Positions 25,425 to 33,860 of a stretch of 64,000 nucleotides of DNA are shown piece after piece. A program made the position numbers and the translations under genes. Each line of letters opens with the position of its first letter. The first letter of the stretch is position 1. Source of the stretch: Kribbella jiaozuonensis (GTDB taxonomy: Bacteria; Actinomycetota; Actinomycetes; Propionibacteriales; Kribbellaceae); the NCBI RefSeq assembly GCF_005233875.1, contig NZ_SZPZ01000007.1, positions 124,001 through 188,000 on the forward strand, read 5' to 3'. The notes below the pieces were generated by a model. It did no database searches. It worked only from the letters and a program-made list of their open reading frames with translations, and was not told the origin of the DNA.

Positions 25425-26579
25425 ATGAATCCTGTGCGCCGGGGACAGTGGCAGACGGCTTCGGACGTCTTGACCCAACTGACTCGCCAGCCGGGGATCA
25501 CCCGCGCCGCGGTGGCGCGGACGCTGCGATTGAGTACGGGTTCGGCGACCGAGGTGACGGCTCGGCTACGCGACGTACGCCTCGTGACCGAAGTACCAGC
25601 GCCCAGTCAGGGGCGTGGTCGGCCGACCACCTTGCTGCGGGCGCATCCGGAAGGGCCTGTGGTGCTGGCGCTCGACCTGCGGCAGAGCAGTTGGCGGAGT
25701 GCGGTCGTGACGCTCGACGGCTCGCTGCAGGACCCGCAGTACCGGCGCCACCGGAGCAGGCGGCCGCAGGTCGTGCTGAACAACCTGCGGCGCCAGGTGG
25801 AGCAGGCACGGCAGCAGTACGGCGACAGGCTGCGGATGGTGAGCCTCGCCGTACCAGGAACCATCCGGGACAACCACCTGATGCAGGCGCCGACGCTCGA
25901 GTGGGCCGAGCTGGATCTGGAGACCATCACCGAAGGCACTGGGCTGCCGCTGCTGGCCGGCAACGACGCCACGCTGAGTGGGGTGGCTGAGGCGCGTACG
26001 GGCGCTGCGGCGGGGGCGGGTACGGCGCTGCACCTCATCATCGAGGTGGGCATCGGTGGGACGCTGCTGATCGACGGCGTGCCGGCGCAGGGGGCGTCGG
26101 GGGCAGGTGGCGAGTACGGGCACATGCCGTTCGGCGACCGCTCCCGGTCCTGTCCGTGTGGCGCTCGTGGGTGCTGGGACCTGGAGATCGACGGGCGTGC
26201 GCTGGCGCGACACCTGAAGCAGGGGCGGCCGGACGATCCGTACGCCTACACCGAGGAGGTGCTGCGGCGTACGGACCGGAATGCGCGCGCTGCGGTGACC
26301 AAAGTGGTGGCAGCGCTGGGCAGCGGCATCGCCGGTCTGGTCAACGCGCATGACCCGGATGTGATCACCATCGGCGGGCTCGCGATCCCGCTGCGGGCGG
26401 CTGCGGAGCGCAGCTTCAAAGAGGCGTACGAGGGTGGGTTGATGACGTTCCACCGCGGGACTCCACCGCCGGTGCTGCCTGCGATGCTGTCCGACGGTCC
26501 ACTCCGAGGCGCGGCTGCGCTGGCCCTCGACCAGCTCACGACTGAGCCCGCGATCGCCGCGTGGGTGGCGCAGCGTTAG
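25425..26579 (+). CDS. ROK-family transcriptional regulator
   Basis: 384 residues: an N-terminal winged helix (about 10-65, TRQPGITRAAVARTLRLSTG) then a ROK domain. The zinc site is CPCGARGCWDLE. The phosphate-binding loop, usually DxGxT, reads ALDLRQSSWRSAVV, so kinase activity is unlikely and a pure sugar-sensing regulator is expected. GAAAGG precedes the ATG by five bases. It is divergent from the HAD-MFS-SMP-30 operon and converges with the DinB gene, overlapping its 3' end by four bases. Confidence 0.9.
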   Translation: MNPVRRGQWQTASDVLTQLTRQPGITRAAVARTLRLSTGSATEVTARLRDVRLVTEVPAPSQGRGRPTTLLRAHPEGPVVLALDLRQSSWRSAVVTLDGSLQDPQYRRHRSRRPQVVLNNLRRQVEQARQQYGDRLRMVSLAVPGTIRDNHLMQAPTLEWAELDLETITEGTGLPLLAGNDATLSGVAEARTGAAAGAGTALHLIIEVGIGGTLLIDGVPAQGASGAGGEYGHMPFGDRSRSCPCGARGCWDLEIDGRALARHLKQGRPDDPYAYTEEVLRRTDRNARAAVTKVVAALGSGIAGLVNAHDPDVITIGGLAIPLRAAAERSFKEAYEGGLMTFHRGTPPPVLPAMLSDGPLRGAAALALDQLTTEPAIAAWVAQR

Positions 26580-27190
26580 TCGATCGCTTCTACAACCTCA
26601 TCGGTCGCTTCAACCTCTTCGACCTTCGGCTTGGGGACGATCGGCGGCTCCACCTTCGCCAGGATCTCGACGATGTCGTGCCGGTGGTGCTGGATCTCGT
26701 GCGCGGTGTGGCGGATGATCCAGCCCAGCGTGCGCGGCGCCCGCACCGGGTAGTTGTACAGCCCCAGCTTCCCCAGCTCCTGCGGCCGCAGTACTCGCGC
26801 CGCCGCACCGAAGTCCTTGGCGTTCCGCACCAGCGCGGCCGCTACCTCCATCGGGTCCTGTTTCTCGTACTTCTCCTGCTTCACCCGACCGGTCCGGTCC
26901 ATCGGCGCGTACACCGGCCGGTCCTCCGCCAGGCACTGCGCGATCCGCAGCCGCTGCACCTCGAGTACGTCGCGCACGTGGCACGCGTACTCGATCGCCG
27001 ACCACACGTCCGGCTCCGGGCGCAGGCGCACCACGTTCGCGTCCGGGCCGGCCGCGGCCTTGGTCAGCGCCATGCTGCAGTCCGCCGACTGCCGGATCAG
27101 CAGGGTCACAGTGCCCTGCAGGTCACCGGTGTCGTAGTTGAAGCCGCACTGCTCGCAGTACCCGTCGACCGGGGGCTGCTGCTTGGTCAA
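26576..27190 (-). CDS. DinB-fold protein
   Basis: 204 residues from TTG 27190, whose first bases overlap the thiD stop (TTGA) with GAGGGAG six bases upstream; the GTG at 27214 would put the ribosome site inside the gene. It has the DinB/YfiT four-helix fold with metal-binding histidines in EYACHVRDV and HTAHEIQHHRHDI. It also has CEQC near the N-terminus. In actinobacteria such proteins are often mycothiol-dependent transferases or hydrolases, which remains inference. Coupling to thiD is odd, since no role in thiamine synthesis is known to me. Confidence 0.8.
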   Translation of the reverse strand: MTKQQPPVDGYCEQCGFNYDTGDLQGTVTLLIRQSADCSMALTKAAAGPDANVVRLRPEPDVWSAIEYACHVRDVLEVQRLRIAQCLAEDRPVYAPMDRTGRVKQEKYEKQDPMEVAAALVRNAKDFGAAARVLRPQELGKLGLYNYPVRAPRTLGWIIRHTAHEIQHHRHDIVEILAKVEPPIVPKPKVEEVEATDEVVEAID

Positions 27191-28005
27191 CTGCTTCTCC
27201 CTCGAAATCTCCACGCATGATCGACCGGTCCGATGCCATCACCGAGCGCGAACCCGGCTGCGATCGCTCCGGTCACGTACTCCTTCGCGGCGCCGACCGC
27301 ACCCGGTACGTCGTACCCACCTGCCAGGTACGACGCTATGGTGCTCGCCAGCGTGCATCCGGTGCCGTGCGTGTGCCTGTTGTCGGCGCGGACCGCACTG
27401 TACGAGCGCCGTACGCCTGGACCATGCAGCACGTCCACTGCCGCCGTACCGACGTCGTGGCCGCCCTTCACCAGTACCCACTGCGCACCGGCGTCCAGGA
27501 GCAGCTTTGCCGCGAGCTCTCGGTCCTCGATGGTCTCCAGCTCGATACCGGCGACCGGTCCGAGCTCAGTGAGGTTCGGAGTGAGCACAGTAGCCAGCGG
27601 GACGATCTCGGTGCGTACGGCGGCCATCGCGTCAGCGGCGAGTAGCGCGTCTCCGTGCTTGGACACCGATACCGGGTCGACCACGATCGGCACGTCGTCC
27701 GGCAGCGTGCGCAGCAGCGAGGCGACGACCCGGACCATCGGTTCGGAGGCGAGCATGCCGGTCTTGACCGCGTCTACGCCGATGTCGTCGACCACGCTGT
27801 GGAACTGGGCGCGCACCTGCTCCTCCGGCAGCTCCCAGGCGCCCTGGACGCCGAGGCTGTTCTGCGCGGTGATCGCGGTCAGCACGCTCATGCCGTGCAC
27901 GCCGTTGGCGAGCATCGCCTTGAGGTCCGCCTGGATCCCGGCCCCGCCACCGGAGTCGGACCCGGCGATGGTCAGCACTCGGGGCGGTGCACTCCCGACC
28001 GGCAT
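27187..28005 (-). CDS. thiD: Hydroxymethylpyrimidine/phosphomethylpyrimidine kinase
   Basis: Thiamine pathway kinase that phosphorylates HMP and HMP-phosphate. 272 residues from ATG 28005, with AGGAG five bases upstream. Motifs are IAGSDSGGGAGIQADLKA near the N-terminus, VLVKGGHD, and GTGCTLASTIASYLAGG, which contains the catalytic Cys/anion-hole region. It begins one base after the thiL stop and ends overlapping the DinB gene: thiL-thiD-dinB is one operon. Confidence 0.95.
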   Translation of the reverse strand: MPVGSAPPRVLTIAGSDSGGGAGIQADLKAMLANGVHGMSVLTAITAQNSLGVQGAWELPEEQVRAQFHSVVDDIGVDAVKTGMLASEPMVRVVASLLRTLPDDVPIVVDPVSVSKHGDALLAADAMAAVRTEIVPLATVLTPNLTELGPVAGIELETIEDRELAAKLLLDAGAQWVLVKGGHDVGTAAVDVLHGPGVRRSYSAVRADNRHTHGTGCTLASTIASYLAGGYDVPGAVGAAKEYVTGAIAAGFALGDGIGPVDHAWRFRGRSS

Positions 28006-28006
28006 C

Positions 28007-28969
28007 TCAACTCCTGAAGTGGGCGTGGCCTGTCTCGTCAGCATACGGCGAGCCGTCCACGGTCACGGTCCCGGCCGGGCGTTCCTCGTTGCCCTCAGCA
28101 ACCGACCCGATGACGGTCCAGCCCTCGGGCACGTCGGCCGGCTCGAACGTGCCGACCAGCGCGTGGTCCTCGCCGCCGGTCAGCACGAACTTGAGCGCGT
28201 CCACCCCGGTCGCGGCGGCAACCGCCTGGAGCGGCTCCGGCACGGTCAGCGCCTTCGTGTGCACGTCGATGATCACCTGGCTCGCCTCGGCGATGTGGCC
28301 GAGGTCGGCGAGCAGTCCGTCGCTCACATCACACAGCGAGGAGGCGCCGGCCAGCGCGGCGCGGGGACCTTCGGCGTACGGCGGTTGCGGGCGACGGTGC
28401 GCTTCGACCACAGCCCGGGGTGAGCGGAACCCGCGGGCGAGAACGGCCCAGCCCGCCTCGGCCCAGCCCAGTCGGCCGACGTACGCGACCTCGTCGCCTG
28501 GGCGGGCACCTGAGCGCAGTACCGGTTCGCGGCCGTCCAGTGAACCGAATGCGGTGACCGACACGACCACCTTGTCCGACTGGACCGTGTCGCCGCCGAC
28601 GATGCTCGCCTCGACCAGCTCGCATTCGTCGACGATGCCCTGGTTGAGCTCCAGCGCCCAGGCGGTCGGCAGGTCGGCAGGGCCGCCGAAGCCGACCACG
28701 AGCGCGGTCGGCCGCGCGCCCATGGCCACCACGTCGGCCAGGTTCTGTGCGGCGGCCTTGCGGCCCACGTCGTACGCGGACGACCAGTCCTGGCGGAAGT
28801 GGCGTCCCTCCACCAGCAGGTCGGTGGTGATGACCATCCGGCCGTCCGGCACCGCCATCACGGCCGCGTCGTCACCTGGACCGACCAGGACGTCCTCACC
28901 TGTGGACAGCCCTTTGGTGACGGCCGCGATCAGGCCGAACTCACCTGTGCTCCCCAACGTCTCTGTCAC
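28007..28969 (-). CDS. thiL: Thiamine-monophosphate kinase
   Basis: Last step of thiamine diphosphate synthesis (ThMP plus ATP). 320 residues from GTG 28969. Motifs: VGPGDDAAVMAVPDG, TTDLLVEGRHFR, VGGDTVQSDKVVVSV and CDVSDGLLADLGHI. It is the first gene of thiL-thiD-dinB. It is divergent from an AsnC-domain gene and DUF3515, an arrangement often seen in actinobacteria. Confidence 0.96.
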   Translation of the reverse strand: MTETLGSTGEFGLIAAVTKGLSTGEDVLVGPGDDAAVMAVPDGRMVITTDLLVEGRHFRQDWSSAYDVGRKAAAQNLADVVAMGARPTALVVGFGGPADLPTAWALELNQGIVDECELVEASIVGGDTVQSDKVVVSVTAFGSLDGREPVLRSGARPGDEVAYVGRLGWAEAGWAVLARGFRSPRAVVEAHRRPQPPYAEGPRAALAGASSLCDVSDGLLADLGHIAEASQVIIDVHTKALTVPEPLQAVAAATGVDALKFVLTGGEDHALVGTFEPADVPEGWTVIGSVAEGNEERPAGTVTVDGSPYADETGHAHFRS

Positions 28970-29120
28970 GTCAGCAGACCTCCCATATCGCTGACCGGAG
29001 TCTAGGCGGTACCGTGACCGGGCAACTATGAGTACGCCCGGCTGTCTCGCAGTACCGCCGTACAGCGGTGCGCACCGGCAGTTGGAGCCAGCTGAGGACG
29101 ACTGAGTGGAGAACGACGTG

Positions 29121-29354
29121 GTGGTCCAGGCCTACATCCTGATCCAGACCGAGGTCGGCCGCGCGGCCGACGTCGCCGCGCAGATCGCCGAGGTCCAGGG
29201 CGTCACCCTGGCCGAGGACGTCACCGGTCCGTACGACGTGATCGTCCGCGCGGAAGCCCGCAACGTCGACGAACTGGGCAAGCTGGTGGTTGCCAGGGTC
29301 CAGAACGTTCCCGGCATCACGCGTACGCTGACCTGTCCCGTCGTCCACATCTGA
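29121..29354 (+). CDS. Stand-alone Lrp/AsnC ligand-binding domain protein
   Basis: About 77 residues that make only the RAM (AsnC C-terminal) domain: VVQAYILIQTEVGRAADVA to VPGITRTLTCPVVHI. There is no DNA-binding helix-turn-helix. Such proteins may bind amino acids and modulate partners. Several GTG codons begin the frame; 29121 fits the usual length and lies nine bases after GGAG, while 29118 and 29106 are alternatives. It is followed by DUF3515. Confidence 0.85.
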   Translation: MVQAYILIQTEVGRAADVAAQIAEVQGVTLAEDVTGPYDVIVRAEARNVDELGKLVVARVQNVPGITRTLTCPVVHI

Positions 29355-29386
29355 GCCGTCCACACGAGGACCCGCCTGTTTTCGGT

Positions 29387-29842
29387 ATGCCCAAATTCCT
29401 GCTCGCTGCACTCGGCGTGATCGTGCTCGCCGGGTGCAGCCCGGGTCCCACGCCCGTCCCGGTCCCCTCCCCCGCGCCTGCGGTCGCCGCCGCCTGCACG
29501 CAGCTCATCCAGGCGATGCCGGCGAAGGTTCTCGACCAGAAGAAGCGGAAGACCTCGCCCGAGAGCCCGCTGACCACGGCGTACGGCAACCCGTCGATCG
29601 AGGTGACCTGCGGCGTGGCGCCCCCGGCCGGCATGGCCGAGGCGCAGTCCCAGTGCTTCCAGGTGAACGGGGTCGGCTGGTTCGCCAAGCAGGTCCAGAA
29701 CGGCTACATCTTCACCACCATCGGCCGCGAGCTCTACCTCGAGATGGCCGTCCCGTCGAAGTACTCCCCCGAAGCCAACGCCCTCACCGACGTCTCCGAC
29801 GCTATCCACAACCACAACAAACTCGTCACGCCCTGTACCTGA
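29387..29842 (+). CDS. DUF3515 lipoprotein
   Basis: 151 residues with a lipoprotein signal (FLLAALGVIVLAGC, Cys at 17) and a short Pro/Ala spacer, then the DUF3515 domain with three further cysteines. It should sit on the outer face of the membrane. Function unknown. It keeps its normal place near thiL and ddl, though here an ECF42 module and a sortase module separate it from ddl. Confidence 0.88.
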   Translation: MPKFLLAALGVIVLAGCSPGPTPVPVPSPAPAVAAACTQLIQAMPAKVLDQKKRKTSPESPLTTAYGNPSIEVTCGVAPPAGMAEAQSQCFQVNGVGWFAKQVQNGYIFTTIGRELYLEMAVPSKYSPEANALTDVSDAIHNHNKLVTPCT

Positions 29843-29886
29843 CGAGTGCATACTCCCTGGCGAGATCGAAAATCGTCTGCTGGTGG

Positions 29887-29916
29887 TGTCCGGTTGGGGG
29901 CCGCGGGGGCGACGTC
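29887..29916 (+). promoter_or_regulatory. Candidate ECF-type promoter of the DGPF/ECF42 operon
   Basis: TGTCCG (29887-29892), 17 bases, then CGACGTC (29910-29916). From memory, ECF42 sigma factors recognise a TGTCGA-like -35 and a CGAC/CGTC-like -10 before their own DGPF genes. This fits in position and mostly in sequence. The DGPF start is at 29964. Confidence 0.45.
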
Positions 29917-29963
29917 TCGAGTGGAGGCGCCTGCGGTGGGCGTCCTGACGATGGGAGGCAGCT

Positions 29964-30380
29964 GTGAAGTACATGATCCTGACGTATGCGTCGCAGCAGG
30001 ACTATGACGGGATGGCAGGGAAGGACACCGGGAAGCCGGCCTGGACGCCGGAGGACTTTGCGGCGATGGGGGCGTTCATGGAGAAGTTCAACAACGAGTT
30101 GGTCGAGTCCGGTGAGCTGGTCGAGACGCGGGCGCTGGCGGCGCCGGTGCTGACGCGACGGCTCGGGTCGAAGGACGGGCAGTCGGTGGTGACGGACGGT
30201 CCGTATGCGGAGACCCAGGAGGTGCTCGCGGGGTACTGGATCGTCGAGTGCGAGTCGTTCGACCGGGCGACCGAGATCGCGTCCCGGCTCGCGGATACGC
30301 CGGCGCCGGAGTTCCTGCGCGCGACGGCGTACGCCGATATCCGGCCGATCGTCGAGGGCCAGGACGAGCTGGTGGAGTGA
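29964..30380 (+). CDS. DGPF/YCII-domain protein
   Basis: 138 residues. MKYMILTYASQQDYDGM is the usual N-terminus and TDGPYAETQEVLAGYWIVEC contains the DGPF-type motif. Such proteins nearly always accompany ECF42 sigma factors and are probably enzymes or sensors of the same response; their chemistry is not established. GTG 29964 is preceded by GGGAGG. It lies about 55 bases before the sigma factor gene. Confidence 0.88.
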   Translation: MKYMILTYASQQDYDGMAGKDTGKPAWTPEDFAAMGAFMEKFNNELVESGELVETRALAAPVLTRRLGSKDGQSVVTDGPYAETQEVLAGYWIVECESFDRATEIASRLADTPAPEFLRATAYADIRPIVEGQDELVE

Positions 30381-30437
30381 GGCTCGGGGATGCGGTGAGG
30401 TGATCGACATGGCCGTCGCGGTCGGGGATCGGGTGGG

Positions 30438-31646
30438 GTGAGCGGGATGACCGTCGCGCTTGGGGAGCTGCTGCGGGAGCTGGCGCCGCAGGTGTTGGGC
30501 GCGTTGGTGCGGCGGTACGGGCACTTCGACACGGCCGAGGACGCGGTACAGGAGGCGCTGCTGGCGGCGGCCGAGCAGTGGCCGGTCGATGGCGTGCCGG
30601 ACAGTCCTCGCGGGTGGTTGATCACGGTGGCTTCTCGTCGGCTGACGGACCTGCTGCGGCGGGAGCAGGCTCGTCAGCGGCGGGAGGATCGGGTCGCGCA
30701 GTGGGCGCCGCAGGGTGAGCCGGTCGGGGGTGCGGACGACACGTTGGTGCTGCTGTTCCTGTGTTGTCATCCGTCGTTGTCGCCGGCGTCGCAGATCGCG
30801 TTGACGTTGCGGGCCGTGGGTGGTTTGACGACGGCGGAGATCGCGCGGGCGTTCCTGGTGCCGGAGGCAACCATGACGCGGCGGATCACGCGGGCGAAGG
30901 CGAGCGTGAAGGAGAGCGGTGCGCGGTTCGCGATGCCGGTCGATCGCGAGGAGCGGCTGGGCGCGGTGTTGAAGGTCGTGTATCTGATCTTCAACGAGGG
31001 TTATGCGAGTACGACGGGTTCGAGCCTGCAGCGGGTGGAGTTGGCGGCCGAAGGGATCCGGTTGGCGCGGATGCTGCATCGGTTGCTGCCTGACGACACA
31101 GAGGTGGCGGGGCTGTTGGCGTTGATGCTGTTGACGGATGCGCGTCGGCCGGCGCGGACCGGGCCGCTCGGGGAGCTGGTGCCGATGGCGGAACAGGATC
31201 GGTCGCTGTGGATCCAGGAGTCGATCCGGGAGGGCGTCGAGCTGATCACGGCGACGCTGCCGCGGGGGCCGGTCGGGCCGTATCAGTTGCAGGCGGCGAT
31301 TGCTGCCGTTCATGACGAGTCACCCAGTGCGGAGGAGACCGATTGGCCGCAGATCGTTGCGTTGTACGAGGTGCTGCTCCAGCTGACCGATAACCCGATG
31401 GTTGCCCTCAACCACGTGGTCGCCGTCGCGATGGCGCGCGGCCCGGGCGAGGGGCTCGCGCTGCTGAGTTCGATCGAGGACGACGACCACCTCGCCAAGG
31501 ACCACCGGTTGGCGGCCGTCCGGGCGCACTTGCTCGAGATGTCGGGCGATGTGGCGGGAGCCCGGACGGCGTACGAGGAGGCCGCGGGTCGGACGACGAG
31601 TCTTCCCCAGCAGCGTTACCTCCGGGCCCGGGCGAGCCGGCTGTGA
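30438..31646 (+). CDS. ECF42-type RNA polymerase sigma factor
   Basis: 402 residues. Sigma region 2 is at about 10-75 (FDTAEDAVQEALLAAAEQWP), region 4 at about 110-165 (LTTAEIARAFLVPEATMTRRITRAK). A long C-terminal helical extension of about 230 residues resembles TPR repeats (NEGYASTTG, NHVVAVAMARGPGEGLALL). That extension, and the lack of an anti-sigma gene, define ECF42. The GTG at 30438 is used; ATG 30447 is equally possible. The pair sits between DUF3515 and the sortase genes. Confidence 0.9.
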   Translation: MSGMTVALGELLRELAPQVLGALVRRYGHFDTAEDAVQEALLAAAEQWPVDGVPDSPRGWLITVASRRLTDLLRREQARQRREDRVAQWAPQGEPVGGADDTLVLLFLCCHPSLSPASQIALTLRAVGGLTTAEIARAFLVPEATMTRRITRAKASVKESGARFAMPVDREERLGAVLKVVYLIFNEGYASTTGSSLQRVELAAEGIRLARMLHRLLPDDTEVAGLLALMLLTDARRPARTGPLGELVPMAEQDRSLWIQESIREGVELITATLPRGPVGPYQLQAAIAAVHDESPSAEETDWPQIVALYEVLLQLTDNPMVALNHVVAVAMARGPGEGLALLSSIEDDDHLAKDHRLAAVRAHLLEMSGDVAGARTAYEEAAGRTTSLPQQRYLRARASRL

Positions 31647-31737
31647 CTGCGGGACGGGAGCATTTGGCCGCGGGGCGTCGGAGGGAGGTCGGGCGTCGTA
31701 ACCGCCTGAGCGCGGTCAGGGCAGCGGGGCCGAGCGG

Positions 31738-32490
31738 TCAGCTGATGAGATCGGCGAACACGACGAGATTGGCCTCGTACTTCGCCGACTCGTAGTCGAG
31801 GCCGCCGCAGGTGATCAGGCGGAGGCCGGGGTGATTGATGTCGCCGTAGACCACGGCGCTCGGGAAGCTGGTCTTCGGGTACTGCTGGACCCGGGTCACC
31901 CGGAAGACGGCCCTTGAATGGTCCTGTCGGGTGACGACGATCGTGTCGCCGGGCTTGAGTTGTGCGAGTCGGGCGAATACGCCTGCGCGGCCGGACCAGT
32001 GGACGTGGCCGGCGATGACGGCCGGGCCGCGCTCGCCCGGTGTGGGGGCGCCGGTGAACCAGCCGGCTGGGAATCCGTTCGGCGGGACCTGGAGAGTGCC
32101 GTCGCGTTTGAGGCCGAGGCGGATCAGGTCCGTGTCCACCCCGATCGCGGGGATCCTGACCCGGATCGGGGTGGACTTCCGCATCGGAGCGGTCTGCTCG
32201 CGCCCGCGGCCCGGGGGTGGCCGTTGGGACGGTGCAGTGGATGGCCCCGAGCGGAGCGCTGGGGTGTGGGGGCCTGCGGTGGTGCGTTGCGGCGTGCCTG
32301 CGGCAGGTGCGCTCGGTGTGGGGGTGATGACGGTGGTGGTTGGCGCGGTCGGGGTTGGCGCGGCGGTACCGCCGCGCGCGATCTCGGCCGGCATCGCATC
32401 GGGCTGAGTCGGCCCCGTGCCTGACTCAGCTGTGCAGCCGGTCGCCGTCAAGACGGTCGCGAGGAGCAGGACCGCCGCGCCGGTCCTCAT
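31738..32490 (-). CDS. Class F sortase, lipoprotein type
   Basis: 250 residues. Lipobox LTATGC places the lipidated Cys at 19. A Pro/Thr/Ala-rich spacer (about 25-100) lifts the catalytic domain off the membrane. The sortase domain has the His in AGHVHW (H162) and the nucleophile in LITCGG (C228). I could not fix the third catalytic residue with certainty. Sortases join surface proteins to the wall or another acceptor. Its ATG overlaps the stop of the DUF3494 gene (ATGA), marking that protein as the probable substrate. Confidence 0.9.
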   Translation of the reverse strand: MRTGAAVLLLATVLTATGCTAESGTGPTQPDAMPAEIARGGTAAPTPTAPTTTVITPTPSAPAAGTPQRTTAGPHTPALRSGPSTAPSQRPPPGRGREQTAPMRKSTPIRVRIPAIGVDTDLIRLGLKRDGTLQVPPNGFPAGWFTGAPTPGERGPAVIAGHVHWSGRAGVFARLAQLKPGDTIVVTRQDHSRAVFRVTRVQQYPKTSFPSAVVYGDINHPGLRLITCGGLDYESAKYEANLVVFADLIS

Positions 32491-33860
32491 GGGGTGCTGA
32501 TCCCGCTCCCGCTGAACCAGTTGAGTCCGGCGACGCGCCAGCTGGACCAGATCAGTCCTGGGGCGCTCCAGGTGAACCAGTTGAGTCCGGATGCGCTCGG
32601 CGGCCTGATGAGGACGATCGACAGCCCGGACGCGTCACCTGTTCCGACCGAGCCTTGCGGGGTCTTGGTTACCTGAGGCGGCCTTGGCGAGACCGTTGGC
32701 GGGGAGGCGGTGGGCCGTGGGGTCGGCCGAGTCGATGGCGCGGTGGGGGTCGGCGGCGTCGGCGTGGTCGTCGGTGGGGCCGTGGGCGTTCTGGTCGGCG
32801 GCGTAGTGGGTGGAGTCGACGTCGTCGGTGGGGACGTCGGCGGCGTCGTCGGGGGTGTTGTGGGCGGGGTCGTCGGCGGCGTTGTGGGCGGGGTCGTGGG
32901 CGGGGTCGTGGGCGGGGTCGTGGGCGGGGTCGTGGGCGGGGTTGTCGGCGGGGTTGTCGGCGGGGTTGTCGGCGGGGTTGTCGGCGGGGTTGTCGGCGGG
33001 GTTGTCGGCGGGGTTGTCGGCGGCGTTGTCGGCGGCGTTGTAGGCGGCGTTGTAGGCGGGGTCGTGGGCGGGGTGGTGGGCGGGGGGGTGGGCGGGGTGG
33101 TGGGCGGCGTTGTTGGTGGGGTGGTGCAGGTTGGTTTGGTGAGGGTGTTGGTGTCGAGGGTTACCGAGCCGTTGCGGGCCAGCATTCGGCCGACGGCGGT
33201 GGCGCCGGTGTTCATGGTGATCGAGGCGAGTGCCAGGACGGTTCCGCGGAACTGGGTTGCGGTGCCGATGGTGGCCGAGCTGCCGACCTGCCAGAACACG
33301 TTGCAGGCCTGGGCTCCGTTCGTCAGCACCACGCTGCTGCTGCTCGCGGTGGTGAGGGTCGAGCCCGCCTGGAACACGAAGACCGCCCCCGCGTCGCCCT
33401 CCGCGTCCAAGGTCAGCGCGCCGGTCAGCCCGATCGAGGAGGCCGAGTTGTAGACGCCCTGGGTCAGCGTCTTTCCGCCCAGGTCGTCGGTGATCGGCGT
33501 ACGCGGCGACTCCCCCGCGGCGACGTTGTACGCCGTGACCAGGTCCTTCTTTGCCTCCTGGGTCACGGCGTCGCCGGCGTGGTTGGTACCGGTGATCGTC
33601 ATCGTTCCGGTGCCGCTGATCGCCGGATTCGGGAAGCTGCCGATGTCTCCGGTCAGCACGGTCGGTCCGGTGTTGGTGATTCCGGCACCGCCGAGGATCA
33701 CAAAACTCCCGGCGGTGCCGAGCGGTACGGCCACGGCTGCGGCCTGAGCGTTGCCGCTGGTGGCGAGGAGCCCGCCGGCGGAGGCGACGAGCGCGGCCGC
33801 TACGGCGAGTGCGCTCAGCCGCAACCGGCTGCCGGGTGTCGCATAGGTGGAAGACTTCAT
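32487..33860 (-). CDS. DUF3494 (ice-binding-like) secreted protein with PTTP repeats and Trp-rich tail
   Basis: 457 residues from ATG 33860; the GTG 12 bases upstream is less well placed. A signal peptide ends near GNAQA. The DUF3494 beta-solenoid domain (about 45-225) reads VPLGTAGSFVILGGAGITNTGPTVLTGDIG, the fold of ice-binding proteins and adhesins. About 150 residues of PTTP repeats follow as a wall-spanning stalk. The C-terminus has SVGTGDASG, then a Trp-rich tail of three 10-residue repeats (GLNWFTWSAP, GLIWSSWRVA, GLNWFSGSGI). There is no LPXTG and no terminal membrane helix with positive charges. It is coupled to the sortase gene. Confidence 0.87.
   Translation of the reverse strand: MKSSTYATPGSRLRLSALAVAAALVASAGGLLATSGNAQAAAVAVPLGTAGSFVILGGAGITNTGPTVLTGDIGSFPNPAISGTGTMTITGTNHAGDAVTQEAKKDLVTAYNVAAGESPRTPITDDLGGKTLTQGVYNSASSIGLTGALTLDAEGDAGAVFVFQAGSTLTTASSSSVVLTNGAQACNVFWQVGSSATIGTATQFRGTVLALASITMNTGATAVGRMLARNGSVTLDTNTLTKPTCTTPPTTPPTTPPTPPPTTPPTTPPTTPPTTPPTTPPTTPPTTPPTTPPTTPPTTPPTTPPTTPPTTPPTTPPTTPPTTPPTTPPTTPPTTPPTTPPTSPPTTSTPPTTPPTRTPTAPPTTTPTPPTPTAPSTRPTPRPTASPPTVSPRPPQVTKTPQGSVGTGDASGLSIVLIRPPSASGLNWFTWSAPGLIWSSWRVAGLNWFSGSGISTP
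32500..32590. repeat. Three degenerate 30-bp repeats coding the Trp-rich tail
   Basis: The DNA coding for the DUF3494 tail repeats every 30 bases; GAACCAGTTGAGTCCGG occurs twice, 60 bases apart, with a degenerate copy between. The repeat keeps Gly-Leu-x-Trp in each unit. Confidence 0.75.
32750..33125. repeat. Minisatellite coding the Pro/Thr stalk
   Basis: A long array of near-identical GGCGGGGTCGT / GGCGGGGTTGT units (12-base period) encodes the PTTPPTTPP stalk. Copy number is likely to vary between strains, and assembly may have collapsed it. Confidence 0.9.

Noticed and set aside
32710..33453. Plus-strand frame of Val-Gly-Gly repeats (VGGVVGGV)
   Set aside because: It is the antisense reading of the PTTP stalk in the DUF3494 gene, which has a signal peptide, a domain and gene coupling on the other strand.
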